The notes under the pieces: generated by a model | The model's database searches: none | What the model saw: the letters and a program-made list of their open reading frames with translations, nothing else | What the model was told of the DNA's origin: nothing | Origin: Candidatus Electronema sp. | Lineage (GTDB): Bacteria > Desulfobacterota > Desulfobulbia > Desulfobulbales > Desulfobulbaceae | DNA length: 64,000 bases | Reading direction: 5' to 3' | Assembly: GCA_026645415.1 (NCBI GenBank) | Contig: JAPEVH010000075.1 | Span: 18,832-82,831, forward strand | Made by a program: the position numbers and the translations under genes | Shown here: positions 17,345 to 27,470 of the stretch, piece by piece | Layout of the letters: each line of letters begins with the position of its first letter | Numbering within the stretch: the stretch's first letter is position 1

Positions 17345-20300
17345 TTAGACTCCGTCGTTCAGAGCCAGTAGAGGTTGGAGTTCCTTCTCCAAGCGATCTA
17401 GTAGGCCTAAGTAATCTGCTGCTTCACCGGCTTTACCTTTGAGTTCAATCTGCCGCACCAGCTCTGCCTGATCATTTAGGCCAATGCCAAGGAGTACACC
17501 TTTGGCTTTATGACCTGAGGCAGACAAAGACGCAAGGTCGTCTGCTGCCAACTCTTTTCTGGCCTGCGCTAAGGTCTCACTAATCGAACTGGCAGAAATC
17601 TGCACCATCTGCTCTACCTGTTCTGGTTCCAAACTGTATATGTTTTTGAGATGTTCAGCAACTCCTGCTACCAACCCATTGTTTTTTTTTTCTTCCATAT
17701 CAGTCGTTACAGTCTCCTCAGCCTGTATTTGTTTTGTCATACAACTACAGTCAGCCACCATTGGTAGCTGCTGCGTTAGTTGCGGGCAGCATTTTTTGAA
17801 GGCCCGGTAAATATCTTTTATAGTGAATGGCTTAAGGGTATAAGCATCCATCCCACTTGCAAGACAACGCTGCTCATCTTCTTTAACATTGTTTGCGGTC
17901 AGAGCAACAATTGGCAGATGTCTTCCCCGAAGTTGATGACGTAGGTCATCACAAAATGCCTGTGGCATATTTGGTGTGTTCAAGCAGCAATTTTCCTTCT
18001 CACAGCCTCGGATAATCTTGGTTACAGCTAAACCATCCATGACAGGCATCTGGAGATCCATTAAAACTGCATCAAAATCTTGTTTCAGAATCTGATGCAG
18101 TGCCTCCTCGCCATTACACGCCTCAGCAATCTCATGACCATCGCGGCGTAACATAGACTTAGCAAGGAAACGGTTTGCCTCATTATCATCAACCACAAGA
18201 ATGCGCATGGGTTGAATGGTTTCTGACGGCTGATCTTGCTCATCGGCCAAACCAAATAAGGCAGTAAAGGTAAAGATACTCCCTTGGCCCGGCTCACTTT
18301 CAGCCCCAATCCGACCATCCATTAAGGCGCAGAGCTGACTACAGATTGTGAGGCCCAAACCAACCCCTTCCTTTACTCTGCGAATACTGCTGTCTACTTG
18401 GACAAATTTCTCAAATATCTCGTGCAGTCTATCTGATGGAATACCAATTCCTTGATCACGGACTTGGAAAATTAGCAGTAAGGCATCTTTTTGTTGTTTC
18501 TCTGTTGCCGCTTGAACAAAAATTTCTCCTTGTTCACTAAATTTTATACTGTTATTCAGCAGATTAACAAGAATTTGTTGTAAACGCAACGCATCTCCGA
18601 CAACAAAACGGGGAATATCAGCCGCAATTTCCCAGCGTAAACTCAAACCTTTTTCTTCTGCGAGATAACGAACCGATTGCACTGCTCCACGCACTGCTCC
18701 TTCTAATTCAAAAGGTGCTGAGGTAAGCTGGAGCTTGCCTGCCTCGATCTGTGCAAAATCAAGGAGATCATCGATCATGCCTAACAAAAAATCAGCCGCA
18801 TTTTTTGCTTTGCTAATACAAAGCTGCTGCTCCTCGTTGAGCATCTCCTGATCTAAAGAGAGCCGCTCTATCCCAAGAATAATGGCATTCATTGGTGTGC
18901 GCAGCTCATGGCTGATATTAGCCAGAAAATCATTTTTCGCCTGATTGGCTTCCTCAGCGCGCTCTTTGGCAAGCTGAAGCTGGCGTTCCTCTTCTTTCTG
19001 GCGACTACTATCTTTGGTTAACCAGACTACGCCTTGTTCTGGCGAACTCAAATCAATAATTTTGCCAGTTAACGAGCACCAGAAAAGGCTGCCATCTTTG
19101 CGCCGCATACGCAAATCTGTATGAAAGATTTGGTCATTGGCAAAACGTTCTTCTGCTGCGCTGAGTGTATGTTGATAGGCTTCTTCATGCTCAAAAATCA
19201 ACGACATCGGCTGAAGAAGGCTCTCCTCATCATCCTTGTAACCAAATATATCTGCAGCAGCCCGACTAACCCAAGCAAACTGATTTTCTACCACATGAAA
19301 AATGCCAATCGCTGCATGTTCTACCACCAGCTCCAATTTAGCAAGCTGGGCTTTGAACTGGCGTTCTAACTCTAGGCGCTCCGTAATATCATTCTTAATA
19401 GCAAGATAATAGGAAATGGCTCCTTTGTCATCATAAAGCGGGCAGACGGTTTGCCCTTCCCAGTACAGATGACCATCCTTTCTTCTCCGCCGGAGGAAAC
19501 CTTTCCATGTACCACCGCTGCTAATTTTTCGCCATATTTCTTTGCTAATTTCAGCATCTGCTTCACTTGCAGCAAGTAAGCCCGGATCAGCATCTTGCAG
19601 CTCCTTTCGACTCCAGCCAGTCATTTCTGTAAAAAAAGGATTGACATAAACTGCTTTGGCATTTTTGTCTGTAATGACGATAGCACTGCTGCTTTGCTCT
19701 ACTGCTTGCGAGAAAAGAAAGAGCTGCCTTTGCTCTTTTTTTCGCTCGGAAATATCTGCAAAAAAGGAAAAGCAAAGATTGCCTTTACTGCCCGGCGCAG
19801 TAATACAAGAGGAGTTCATCAGCACATCAGTTGTGCCACCTGCTGGGAGCCGCAGTTTACCCTCTTGGGAAATATTGGCTTTATCGCTGGCATCACGAGA
19901 ACGGTGGACTATAAATTCATCAGGATGATGGCCAATAATTAGACCAGCTTCTAAGTGAAGGAGTTGACAGAGGCTCTGGTTCACTTCTGAGATAAGACCT
20001 GTGCTGTCATCCTCCAGCCAGAAGCCCTGTGGGTTACGGTTGATAATTGCTTCATATTTTTCCTTTTCTGCAATCCGCTGTTCTGCCTCAAATTTCAACG
20101 TCTCAGCAGCTTGCATAGCCTGTCGGTGTCGCCGATTGACCATGTACAGCAGCACGAGCATGATAAGAAGCATAACTGCCAGTATGGCAATATAGCCAGA
20201 ATAGTCAGAAGAAGCAGGATGATAGTTGCTACGAAACCAGTCCTTGCTCACTACATGAATCAGTGCCAAACTCCGATTAACTACAGGCTGGCAGAAAAAA

Positions 20301-21127
20301 TAGTATTCCCGACCTTCACTGTTATTTAAATGAAGAAAGCCTTGACTGAATAATTCTTCTTGATTGTAGTGAGGAAAATCAAGAACCTGAATAGGTAAAG
20401 GCTGGTCATTGTCTTCTGACAAAATCTCAGCGGACAGTGGTTTGAGAGAGGCAAGAGAACCATCTGTAGTATTGAAGAGAATAGCACCATCTGTGCTCAG
20501 GCCAATACGTAGATCCTTTAGATCAGGAGGTTCTAAGGTAAAGGCCGTGGTAAAGGAGTGGAGATGAAAAAATGCAGGTCTAATTTCCAGTACAGCCACG
20601 CCAAGAGGGAGATTGCCGTTTTTGACCGTCTGGGCATAGTAGAGCTTAGTTCGGCCATCATTCACTGTCATGATAGCATACAAACCATGTCCGCTTCGTA
20701 ATGCGTTGCGGACATAGATACTCATTCGGTAATTTTTGCCAACTAACTCTTTTTTACTTGAATGGAGGCAGGTGCCATCTAAGCTCACTAAAAAAACAGA
20801 GGTGATATTCTCAATAGCAGAAATAGCTTCTAGGCTTCTATCTACCATGCCTGCTGCAATCTCGGAAGTCTCCTGTCCATCTAAGTGTTTATCCAGTGTG
20901 TTGATAATAACTGGATTTTTAACCAACAAAGTGGAAATGCTAACAAGTTGGTTAAAGGTTTGCCGAAGCGACTCCCCTTCTTGGCTTAAGGAGTAGCGAT
21001 AGATATTGATATCCTGCTCAAGGTGCCTTTGATGATTGTATACGACAAACATGCCACCCAGCAGAACAAGAGCAACAAGCCCAGCCGCTATCACGGTGTA
21101 CAAAATGAGCATTTTGCTGTTCTTCAT
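17345..21127 (-). CDS. Hybrid sensor histidine kinase with three PAS domains, receiver and HPt
   Basis: A 1260-residue inner membrane protein. TM1 (about 7-30), a periplasmic Cache-like sensor (about 35-305), TM2 (about 312-335), PAS domains (about 355-470, 475-600 and 605-725), a HisKA dimerisation domain with ISHELRTPMN (His near 740), HATPase_c with NLLNNSIKF and GVGLGLTI, a receiver with MDLQMPVMDG (Asp near 1024), and a C-terminal HPt with SGHKAKG (His near 1205). All phosphorelay residues are present. The ligand is unknown. It heads a minus-strand operon with three response regulators. Confidence 0.92.
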   Translation of the reverse strand: MKNSKMLILYTVIAAGLVALVLLGGMFVVYNHQRHLEQDINIYRYSLSQEGESLRQTFNQLVSISTLLVKNPVIINTLDKHLDGQETSEIAAGMVDRSLEAISAIENITSVFLVSLDGTCLHSSKKELVGKNYRMSIYVRNALRSGHGLYAIMTVNDGRTKLYYAQTVKNGNLPLGVAVLEIRPAFFHLHSFTTAFTLEPPDLKDLRIGLSTDGAILFNTTDGSLASLKPLSAEILSEDNDQPLPIQVLDFPHYNQEELFSQGFLHLNNSEGREYYFFCQPVVNRSLALIHVVSKDWFRSNYHPASSDYSGYIAILAVMLLIMLVLLYMVNRRHRQAMQAAETLKFEAEQRIAEKEKYEAIINRNPQGFWLEDDSTGLISEVNQSLCQLLHLEAGLIIGHHPDEFIVHRSRDASDKANISQEGKLRLPAGGTTDVLMNSSCITAPGSKGNLCFSFFADISERKKEQRQLFLFSQAVEQSSSAIVITDKNAKAVYVNPFFTEMTGWSRKELQDADPGLLAASEADAEISKEIWRKISSGGTWKGFLRRRRKDGHLYWEGQTVCPLYDDKGAISYYLAIKNDITERLELERQFKAQLAKLELVVEHAAIGIFHVVENQFAWVSRAAADIFGYKDDEESLLQPMSLIFEHEEAYQHTLSAAEERFANDQIFHTDLRMRRKDGSLFWCSLTGKIIDLSSPEQGVVWLTKDSSRQKEEERQLQLAKERAEEANQAKNDFLANISHELRTPMNAIILGIERLSLDQEMLNEEQQLCISKAKNAADFLLGMIDDLLDFAQIEAGKLQLTSAPFELEGAVRGAVQSVRYLAEEKGLSLRWEIAADIPRFVVGDALRLQQILVNLLNNSIKFSEQGEIFVQAATEKQQKDALLLIFQVRDQGIGIPSDRLHEIFEKFVQVDSSIRRVKEGVGLGLTICSQLCALMDGRIGAESEPGQGSIFTFTALFGLADEQDQPSETIQPMRILVVDDNEANRFLAKSMLRRDGHEIAEACNGEEALHQILKQDFDAVLMDLQMPVMDGLAVTKIIRGCEKENCCLNTPNMPQAFCDDLRHQLRGRHLPIVALTANNVKEDEQRCLASGMDAYTLKPFTIKDIYRAFKKCCPQLTQQLPMVADCSCMTKQIQAEETVTTDMEEKKNNGLVAGVAEHLKNIYSLEPEQVEQMVQISASSISETLAQARKELAADDLASLSASGHKAKGVLLGIGLNDQAELVRQIELKGKAGEAADYLGLLDRLEKELQPLLALNDGV

Positions 21128-21201
21128 TGTTCTTGCTGAGACAGATCAGGAAAATAAAAGTAACGTTTGGATTCCAGACAAAAGCGTTGGCGGCGATGTT
21201 T

Positions 21202-22377
21202 TTATATAAGCGGGCTATGCGCCTGCTTATACAAGGTAATAACCTCTTCTAAGGTTGGCTTTCTGGGATTATTGGCTACAGGCCGAGCTACTGTCAGAGC
21301 AATTTGAGCCATCTCTGGAATTTTTTCGACAGGAATATCCAGTTCCGCCAGCGTAGCTGGAATCCCTACATCAGCATTGAGATCAAAAAGCGCGTCCACG
21401 CAAAGTTGCGCAGCCTCCCGCATTGACAGCCCATCAAGATTTTGGCCGAGAGCTTCAGCTAAGTCAGCAAACTTTTTCATATTGCCAGGGAGATTATACT
21501 GGACCACATACGGCAGCAGTACTGCATTGGCCAAACCGTGTGGAATGCCGAACATGCCACCCAGAGGATAGGCCATTGCATGAACAAGGCCAACTCCGGC
21601 CATAGCTAAGGCTTTGCCACCAAGGAGTGATCCCATGAGCATGGCTGCTCGTGCTTCCAAATTGCCGCCATTGGCACAAGCCGCTGGCAGGTTCTCGGCA
21701 ATCAGGCGCACTGCGGCCAAAGAGTGCATCTCAGAGATGGCATGAGCTTGAGTTGAGGTATAGGCTTCAAGGGCATGAGTCAGCGCATCAATACCTGTGT
21801 AGGCTGTAACCTTTGGCGGTAGGCTGAGAGTCAGTTCTGGATCAAGAATAGCAGCATCAGGATAGAGCGGGTCGCCATTCATGCCGCCTTTAGAGCCAGT
21901 CTCCTCGTTGATAAAAACCGCTGTAAAGGTCACTTCAGCACCAGTACCTGCTGAAGTTGGCACCATGATTTTTGGCACACCGGGCTTCTTAATCAAGCCA
22001 AGACCAAGATAGTCTGCGGCCTTGCCACCGTTGGTCAAGAGTATAGAAACGGCCTTAGCCACATCCATTGCTGATCCACCACCCGCGCCAACAACACAGT
22101 CACAGCCATTTTCTTTGGCAAGAGCATAGGCCTGATCAGCTAGACGAAGACCTGGCTCTGGATCAACCTGATCATAGACAATACAAGGAAGCTGCTCTTG
22201 CTCCAGTGCTTCTGTAAAATGACAAAGCAGCCCAGCCTTAACCAAACCAGGATCAATGACCAGCAGCACTTTGCTTCCCTTGAAATCTTTGACAGTTGCT
22301 CCCAGCTTTTTAACTTCGCCAAGTCCATACTGAATACGAGTTGGTAGCGTAATAGTGAATGACTGATGAAGTATCAT
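21202..22377 (-). CDS. Iron-containing alcohol dehydrogenase
   Basis: A 391-residue group III alcohol dehydrogenase, cytoplasmic and NAD(P)-dependent. Signatures are GGGSAMDVAKA (nucleotide binding), VPTSAGTGAEVT, IDALTHALEAYTS and the metal-binding GLVHAMAYPLGGMFGIPHG with its His ligands. Length is normal. The substrate cannot be read from sequence: ethanol, butanol, propanediol or lactaldehyde are all possible. It lies 32 bases after mobB in the minus-strand signalling block. The neighbours give no metabolic clue. Confidence 0.92.
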   Translation of the reverse strand: MILHQSFTITLPTRIQYGLGEVKKLGATVKDFKGSKVLLVIDPGLVKAGLLCHFTEALEQEQLPCIVYDQVDPEPGLRLADQAYALAKENGCDCVVGAGGGSAMDVAKAVSILLTNGGKAADYLGLGLIKKPGVPKIMVPTSAGTGAEVTFTAVFINEETGSKGGMNGDPLYPDAAILDPELTLSLPPKVTAYTGIDALTHALEAYTSTQAHAISEMHSLAAVRLIAENLPAACANGGNLEARAAMLMGSLLGGKALAMAGVGLVHAMAYPLGGMFGIPHGLANAVLLPYVVQYNLPGNMKKFADLAEALGQNLDGLSMREAAQLCVDALFDLNADVGIPATLAELDIPVEKIPEMAQIALTVARPVANNPRKPTLEEVITLYKQAHSPLI

Positions 22378-22409
22378 GATATGTTCCTTGAATTTTTTAA
22401 TCTTTCTCC

Positions 22410-22892
22410 TTAAAGAAGAAAGCGTTGCTCAATAAAATCTGTTAGCCTGCTAAGTTCATGGAGCGCAAAAATATTCTCGCCAGATACCGTGCGGTCGCTG
22501 GCTATGGCAATCACGTTCTGTACCTGCTCTCGTAGAAGTGTACCACCACGATGTACCTCTATTTTTGGCACATTTTTTGCTTCTTTGAAGCCCTCACCGA
22601 TAACGATATCCATATCAACAAAAAAGCGGTTGGCAATGTCTAGCAAATCCTTGGGCTGTTTTTCAAGGGTAATAATCAACCGATCTGGTGCAGCCAAAGC
22701 TACTGCGTCTGCCCCCATCTGTCGGTGGATTGCCGTATCAGTACCCTCTTGATCAGCAAGTAGGCCAAGCTCTTTCGTTGATTTGACTACTGCTACTGTA
22801 TAACCACGTTCCTTGAGTTGCCGAACAACTTGACTCGCTAAAGTGGTCTTGCCACAACTGTGCCAGCCAATAAAGGTAATGATCGCTGGCAT
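22410..22892 (-). CDS. mobB: Molybdopterin-guanine dinucleotide biosynthesis protein B
   Basis: A 160-residue P-loop GTPase that assists MobA in molybdopterin guanine dinucleotide formation. It starts MPAIITFIGWHSCGKTTLA with the Walker A GWHSCGKT. The block VDMDIVIGEGFKEAKNVPKIEVHR is the family signature. Its ATG shares one base with the TGA of the upstream hybrid kinase (TGATG), so it is translationally coupled to it. mobA is absent here. A molybdopterin-binding protein lies elsewhere, at 36.2-37.2 kb. Confidence 0.92.
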   Translation of the reverse strand: MPAIITFIGWHSCGKTTLASQVVRQLKERGYTVAVVKSTKELGLLADQEGTDTAIHRQMGADAVALAAPDRLIITLEKQPKDLLDIANRFFVDMDIVIGEGFKEAKNVPKIEVHRGGTLLREQVQNVIAIASDRTVSGENIFALHELSRLTDFIEQRFLL

Positions 22893-25800
22893 CAGACAAT
22901 AAAGTCTTTTAAGGCGAACCGGAGCTGCGTAGCCAATTCATGGTGCTTGCTCTCAATCTGCACAGGTAGCTCTTTTTCTAAGGTCAATGCTATTGCTGCA
23001 AGATGATCTAAACCAAGATTAAGCAGCCCGCCTTTCAGAGAATGGGCTTGACGACCTGCCTCGGTGCCTTCTTCTTTCTCTATCAGGTCGAAGAGATGAT
23101 CAAGATTCTCTTTTAGTGATTCAGCATATGCGTTTAGTACCTCATCTGCATCATCAGGCTCTAACTCAAACTGCCCCATTACGTGTCGCCTGATTGCCTC
23201 TCGTGAAACTAATACGGTGTCTTCTTCCTCTGGTGTATTTTCCTCTACCTGCGCAAGCTGCTGCAAGGGAAGTAATAGGGGCGACTCTCTCAATTTTTTT
23301 TTGCCAATCCGCTGCAAGACATGTAGTAAGCCATGTTTTTTATAGGGTTTACTGAGATACTCATCCATACCTGCATCAAGGCAGAGCTGCCGATCTTCTT
23401 GGAGCGCATTAGCAGTTACTGCGATAATGGGAAGGTGCCCTCCTTTCAGTCGTTCGCGAAGAATTTGTTCTACTTCAGCCAACTCTTCTGGCAGGCTGCT
23501 ATAAAAACCTTGCTCTATCTGGCGAATATGTCGAGTGGCAGTCAAACCATCCATGACAGGCATCTGCATATCCATAAAGACGACATCGTAATGGCGGCGG
23601 CTCAGAGCGGCAAGAGCCTCAACACCACTATCAACTACTGCAACTTCATGGCCCTGTTTGGCTAATAGTACCACTGCCAGTCGCTGATTGGCTGGATTAT
23701 CTTCTACTAACAAAATATCAAGGCTTGGGCGAAAATTGTCAATGGGTTCGTCTTGCTCTTCCATGTCTGCTGCCGCCTGTGCCCCACCGTTTTGGAGCAA
23801 TAAGGTGAAAGAAAAAATACTCCCTTTCCCCGGCTCGCTCTCCAGAATAATTCTACTGCCCATCATTTGCACAAGTCGGTTGCTGATGGCCAACCCAAGA
23901 CCAGTACCGCCATAGTGTCTGGTGATAGAACTGTCTGCTTGGGTGAAATCAGCAAAAATCTTTTCCTGCTGCTCTAACGCAATACCAATCCCGGTATCAA
24001 TAATACTAAATTCAGCAGCACAGCTCCGCGTATCCGTAGTCCGTATGTCAATTTCCAAAGCCACATAGCCGTCGCGCGTAAACTTAATAGCATTACCAAC
24101 CAAATTCAGGAGCACCTGCCGAATACGCAAGGAGTCACCCAATGGAAAGCAGTCATGCTCATCCTGTAGTTGCAAGCGAAGATCAATGCCCTTCTGTTCC
24201 GCCAAAATTTTCAGAGTAGCAATGATCTCTTTCGCCAACTGTTGAATACTGAACGGATGACGATCTAATTCTAATCGTCCAGCTTCAATTTTTGAAAAAT
24301 CAAGAATATCATTAATTAAAGACAGGAGCACCGAAGCAGAACTGTTTACATTTTCTAAATAATTTCGTTGTGAGGGCTTGAGATCAGAGTCTAAAAGCAG
24401 CTCAGTCATGCCAATGATTGAGTTCATGGGGGTACGAATTTCATGACTCATATTGGCAAGAAACTCACTTTTGGCCTTGTTGGCGGCATCGGCTAGCTGT
24501 CTTGCCTTTTTGAGATCAGTGATGTTCTCTTTTGTGGCAACAAAGTGGGTGATTTCGTCCTGCTCATTGCGAATCGGCGAGATCAGCACATTCTCTTCGT
24601 AAAGATCACTATTCTTCTTCTGGTTAACCAGCTCACCGGTCCATTCCTGTCCAGACCCTACATCCGCCCATATTTGTTTGTACAAGGCAGCCTGCTGCGC
24701 ATCCGGGGCCAGCATGGAAAGATTTTGGCCTATGACTTCCTCAGCTTGGTAGCCCGTGAGCTGAACAAAAGTCCGGTTAACATATTCGATGACCCCATCA
24801 ATGTCAGTGATAACTATGGAGTTGGAGCTTTGCTCTACTGCTTGGCTGAGTCGCTGAATTTTTTCAAACATTTCATTCTGACGACTCATGTCTTCAAAGA
24901 GGAATAGCTCCCGGCGCAGGTCCTGCTGCTCGTCTTCAATAGCTACTCGGCGAACTTTACTCCAGAAAGGCTGGGACTTTTTGCCATCTTGTCCCGTTCT
25001 GCCGCTCATAAAGAACATGCTGCCACTGCCATCCCAGCAGTCGGCCTCTCTGCCTTCAGAGACCGAAGCATGAAAAACAACCCAAGAGCTATTTTTAATT
25101 TCGCTGAACTGACAACCAAACATCCGCTCAAAGGTACTGTTAACCCGAATAATTCGATCATTTTGCACCAAAACTAAGCCAAGCATGGTGTTGTCAATGA
25201 TCACCTGTAATTCAGCTAAGGCTGCATGGAGACGTTCATCCATTCGCTTGGCTTGGGTGATATCTTGCGCCATGAGCATCAAGCCAGAAGTTTCACTGCT
25301 ATTCAAGCTCTTTTGCGCTCTGATGGGCGAAAGGTGTACTTCAATGATACGCTGGTATCTGCTGCTCTGTGGATCATAGCCAGTGCTGTCGAGGATATCA
25401 TAGATACGTAGATCAGCAGTGCCAACAATAAAGGTATATGATCCTTGCTTAAAAGCTAATTCAATAAGTTGCGCAAATTTTTCTTCTTGATTTTTGATAT
25501 GGCTCTGAAAACGTGTCACCTTTTTACCAATAACATCATCGGCTTTGTAGCCAAAAAGCTGTTCAGCTAAAGGATTAAAATAGGTGACCTCAAATTTCAT
25601 ATTTGTAGCGGCAATGGCCATGATTTGCGAGGAACAGAGCAGGTTGTCAATAAAGATATTTTGCTGGCGCAGCTCCTTCGTCTTGGCCTCTACGTTCTCT
25701 ACCATATTCTCATCCTTTTGCTGGATAAGATTGAGCATGTTGTTGAACTGGGTGATCAACGGAGTGAACTCATTGCTTATACTGGTGTCTATCCGGTCAC

Positions 25801-26797
25801 TTAGATCACCTTCACTGATTTTTCGGACAAGTTGCTGGAGCTGGCTGATCGGATTGAGCACCGAACCAGTGATAAAAAACACTAGGATTAAGGAGGAGCA
25901 TAAACCAACAAAAAAGAGAATGAGGAAATGCTGGGCAAATTCCCGGTCTGTTGCCAAAATAAGTTTAGAAGGATGGGACAGAACAAGAAAATTTGGGCTA
26001 CTGTTCTCCATGAAAGGAATGTATTTGACTTTAATATACATTTTTTCCTTAAAAAAGGAACTTTCATGCACCAGATCAAGTGCTCCTGGCAACAGTACTG
26101 AGGCGCTGTAAGAGGCCGCGTTCCGTTCAGCAAGCTCAGGAGGCAAGGTGGTCGCCAGTACAGCAGTGTCACTGACCAAGCTAACCTTCATATAAGGGTG
26201 GACAGGCATTCGCTTGAGAAAGGCACTATCCATTAAATAGGCAGTTAAGACAAAGCCTTCTTTCCCTGTACTTGTACTACTCAGTAGGGTTGGTAATACT
26301 TCAACGAGATAAAAATTCTTTTCAAGAATATCTGTTGTCAAAAGTATAGCGGTAAAAGGTCGGCGATGGGCTATTTTATCTACCAAATAAGGCTGGGCAA
26401 GCAGGGACTGTGCTGCGGCTTGACTCTGCTTGGAAAGCGCAACAATTTTTCTGTCTTGATCAAAAAAGAATAGTACATCAACATTATTATCTTGTTCTAA
26501 AACGTGCATTTCCTCTGCGGAGGGCAACGGAGGCTCAATACCACGCAGATCTCGTAATGCCAGTTCTCCTGTAGCAGCCTCTGCGGCTGACTTGAGATGT
26601 TGACTGTAGAGGCGGAGACAAGTTTCAATCATTGCCTCTGTGCTGGTGAAATCGTCTTGAACATCCCGTTCAATTTTTCGACCGGTCACTTGATAGCTGA
26701 TCAGGATACTCGTGCCGCTGATCAGAGTGACGAGCAGCAGCACGGTCATAATCATGCTAAAACGAAGTCGTCTATAAAAGGGTACACGTTGTTGCAT
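22892..26797 (-). CDS. Hybrid sensor histidine kinase with HAMP, PAS, receiver and HPt
   Basis: A 1301-residue inner membrane kinase. TM1 (about 7-30), a periplasmic sensor (about 35-280), TM2 (about 282-305), HAMP (LNPISQLQQLVRKISEGDL, about 308-360), three PAS-like domains (about 390-760), HisKA with MSHEIRTPMN (His near 785), HATPase_c with NLVGNAIKF and GTGLGLAI, a receiver with FMDMQMPVMDG (Asp near 1075), and HPt with QAHSLKGG (His near 1251). I prefer the ATG at 26797; a TTG at 26824 would add nine residues without a better ribosome site. mobB overlaps its stop codon. Confidence 0.9.
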   Translation of the reverse strand: MQQRVPFYRRLRFSMIMTVLLLVTLISGTSILISYQVTGRKIERDVQDDFTSTEAMIETCLRLYSQHLKSAAEAATGELALRDLRGIEPPLPSAEEMHVLEQDNNVDVLFFFDQDRKIVALSKQSQAAAQSLLAQPYLVDKIAHRRPFTAILLTTDILEKNFYLVEVLPTLLSSTSTGKEGFVLTAYLMDSAFLKRMPVHPYMKVSLVSDTAVLATTLPPELAERNAASYSASVLLPGALDLVHESSFFKEKMYIKVKYIPFMENSSPNFLVLSHPSKLILATDREFAQHFLILFFVGLCSSLILVFFITGSVLNPISQLQQLVRKISEGDLSDRIDTSISNEFTPLITQFNNMLNLIQQKDENMVENVEAKTKELRQQNIFIDNLLCSSQIMAIAATNMKFEVTYFNPLAEQLFGYKADDVIGKKVTRFQSHIKNQEEKFAQLIELAFKQGSYTFIVGTADLRIYDILDSTGYDPQSSRYQRIIEVHLSPIRAQKSLNSSETSGLMLMAQDITQAKRMDERLHAALAELQVIIDNTMLGLVLVQNDRIIRVNSTFERMFGCQFSEIKNSSWVVFHASVSEGREADCWDGSGSMFFMSGRTGQDGKKSQPFWSKVRRVAIEDEQQDLRRELFLFEDMSRQNEMFEKIQRLSQAVEQSSNSIVITDIDGVIEYVNRTFVQLTGYQAEEVIGQNLSMLAPDAQQAALYKQIWADVGSGQEWTGELVNQKKNSDLYEENVLISPIRNEQDEITHFVATKENITDLKKARQLADAANKAKSEFLANMSHEIRTPMNSIIGMTELLLDSDLKPSQRNYLENVNSSASVLLSLINDILDFSKIEAGRLELDRHPFSIQQLAKEIIATLKILAEQKGIDLRLQLQDEHDCFPLGDSLRIRQVLLNLVGNAIKFTRDGYVALEIDIRTTDTRSCAAEFSIIDTGIGIALEQQEKIFADFTQADSSITRHYGGTGLGLAISNRLVQMMGSRIILESEPGKGSIFSFTLLLQNGGAQAAADMEEQDEPIDNFRPSLDILLVEDNPANQRLAVVLLAKQGHEVAVVDSGVEALAALSRRHYDVVFMDMQMPVMDGLTATRHIRQIEQGFYSSLPEELAEVEQILRERLKGGHLPIIAVTANALQEDRQLCLDAGMDEYLSKPYKKHGLLHVLQRIGKKKLRESPLLLPLQQLAQVEENTPEEEDTVLVSREAIRRHVMGQFELEPDDADEVLNAYAESLKENLDHLFDLIEKEEGTEAGRQAHSLKGGLLNLGLDHLAAIALTLEKELPVQIESKHHELATQLRFALKDFIV

Positions 26798-26913
26798 GAA
26801 AGATGCTTTTGCAGAAAAAAACAAGACATGAGGAACGCGGCCCCCCTGTTTACATACGGACCGCGTCGGAGCCGTTTCCTAGAATATTCTACTCTAGGAG
26901 CGAGGCTGTTGGT

Positions 26914-27324
26914 TCAGCGTATGCCAGCAGCGTTCATTTCTGGTATATATTTTTTATCAATCATGTAAATGTGATCGATCAACCAATCAATGACCATTTT
27001 GGCGATTTTGATGACCACAAAAATTGTCCGTCCTTTATCCACTTCTGCCATTGCCTGATTAAGCTGATCAATGAAGATTTTATGTGCCCTTTTGTGGTTA
27101 ATGATATCTGTGTAGCCAATGCTCTCCATGACTTTTTCCTCTTCAGCCAAATGATAGCGTGTGTAGTCAACTAGCTCTCGCAGTACCGGCTCAATAACAT
27201 CTCCACCTCGACCTTGCTTCATCATTTCATGAAGCTGGTTGGCGATATTAAACAGTTTTTTATGATGCCCGTCAAAGCGATTAACTTTAACGCTATAGTC
27301 CTCTTTCCAATCATAAAGAGCCAT
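26914..27324 (-). CDS. Bacteriohemerythrin
   Basis: A 136-residue four-helix protein with a non-haem di-iron site that binds O2. Ligand motifs in order: FDGHHKKLF (helix 1 His), YHLAEEEKVM (His and Glu), HKRAHKIF (His pair) and DHIYMIDKKY (His and Asp). The N-terminal YDWKEDYSVKVNRFD is typical. A good ribosome site (GGAGGG) precedes the ATG and a sigma-70-like promoter lies at 27373-27401. It is upstream of the giant kinase on the same strand. In anaerobes these proteins deliver, sense or scavenge oxygen; which applies here is open. Confidence 0.95.
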   Translation of the reverse strand: MALYDWKEDYSVKVNRFDGHHKKLFNIANQLHEMMKQGRGGDVIEPVLRELVDYTRYHLAEEEKVMESIGYTDIINHKRAHKIFIDQLNQAMAEVDKGRTIFVVIKIAKMVIDWLIDHIYMIDKKYIPEMNAAGIR

Positions 27325-27372
27325 GTTTCCCTCCAGTAATGTTTTTTCAGTTTTTTTTTCGAAATTCTGGGC

Positions 27373-27401
27373 AGCATATCATGCAGTAGCTAACAGCGCA
27401 A
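27373..27401 (-). promoter_or_regulatory. Candidate promoter of bacteriohemerythrin
   Basis: On the minus strand, TTGCGC (27396-27401), a 17-base spacer and TATGCT (27373-27378), about 50 bases before the ATG at 27324. Confidence 0.5.
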
Positions 27402-27470
27402 GAATCCGTTCTGCCAAGAACAGAACATGATCTATTATATTCTGAAATTTCTTTTCCCGGCAGCGAAATC

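Noticed and set aside
17345..26797. Duplicated single gene (both hybrid kinases as recent paralogues)
   Set aside because: Domain order is similar but sensors, HAMP presence and linkers differ strongly; only the standard kinase, receiver and HPt motifs match.
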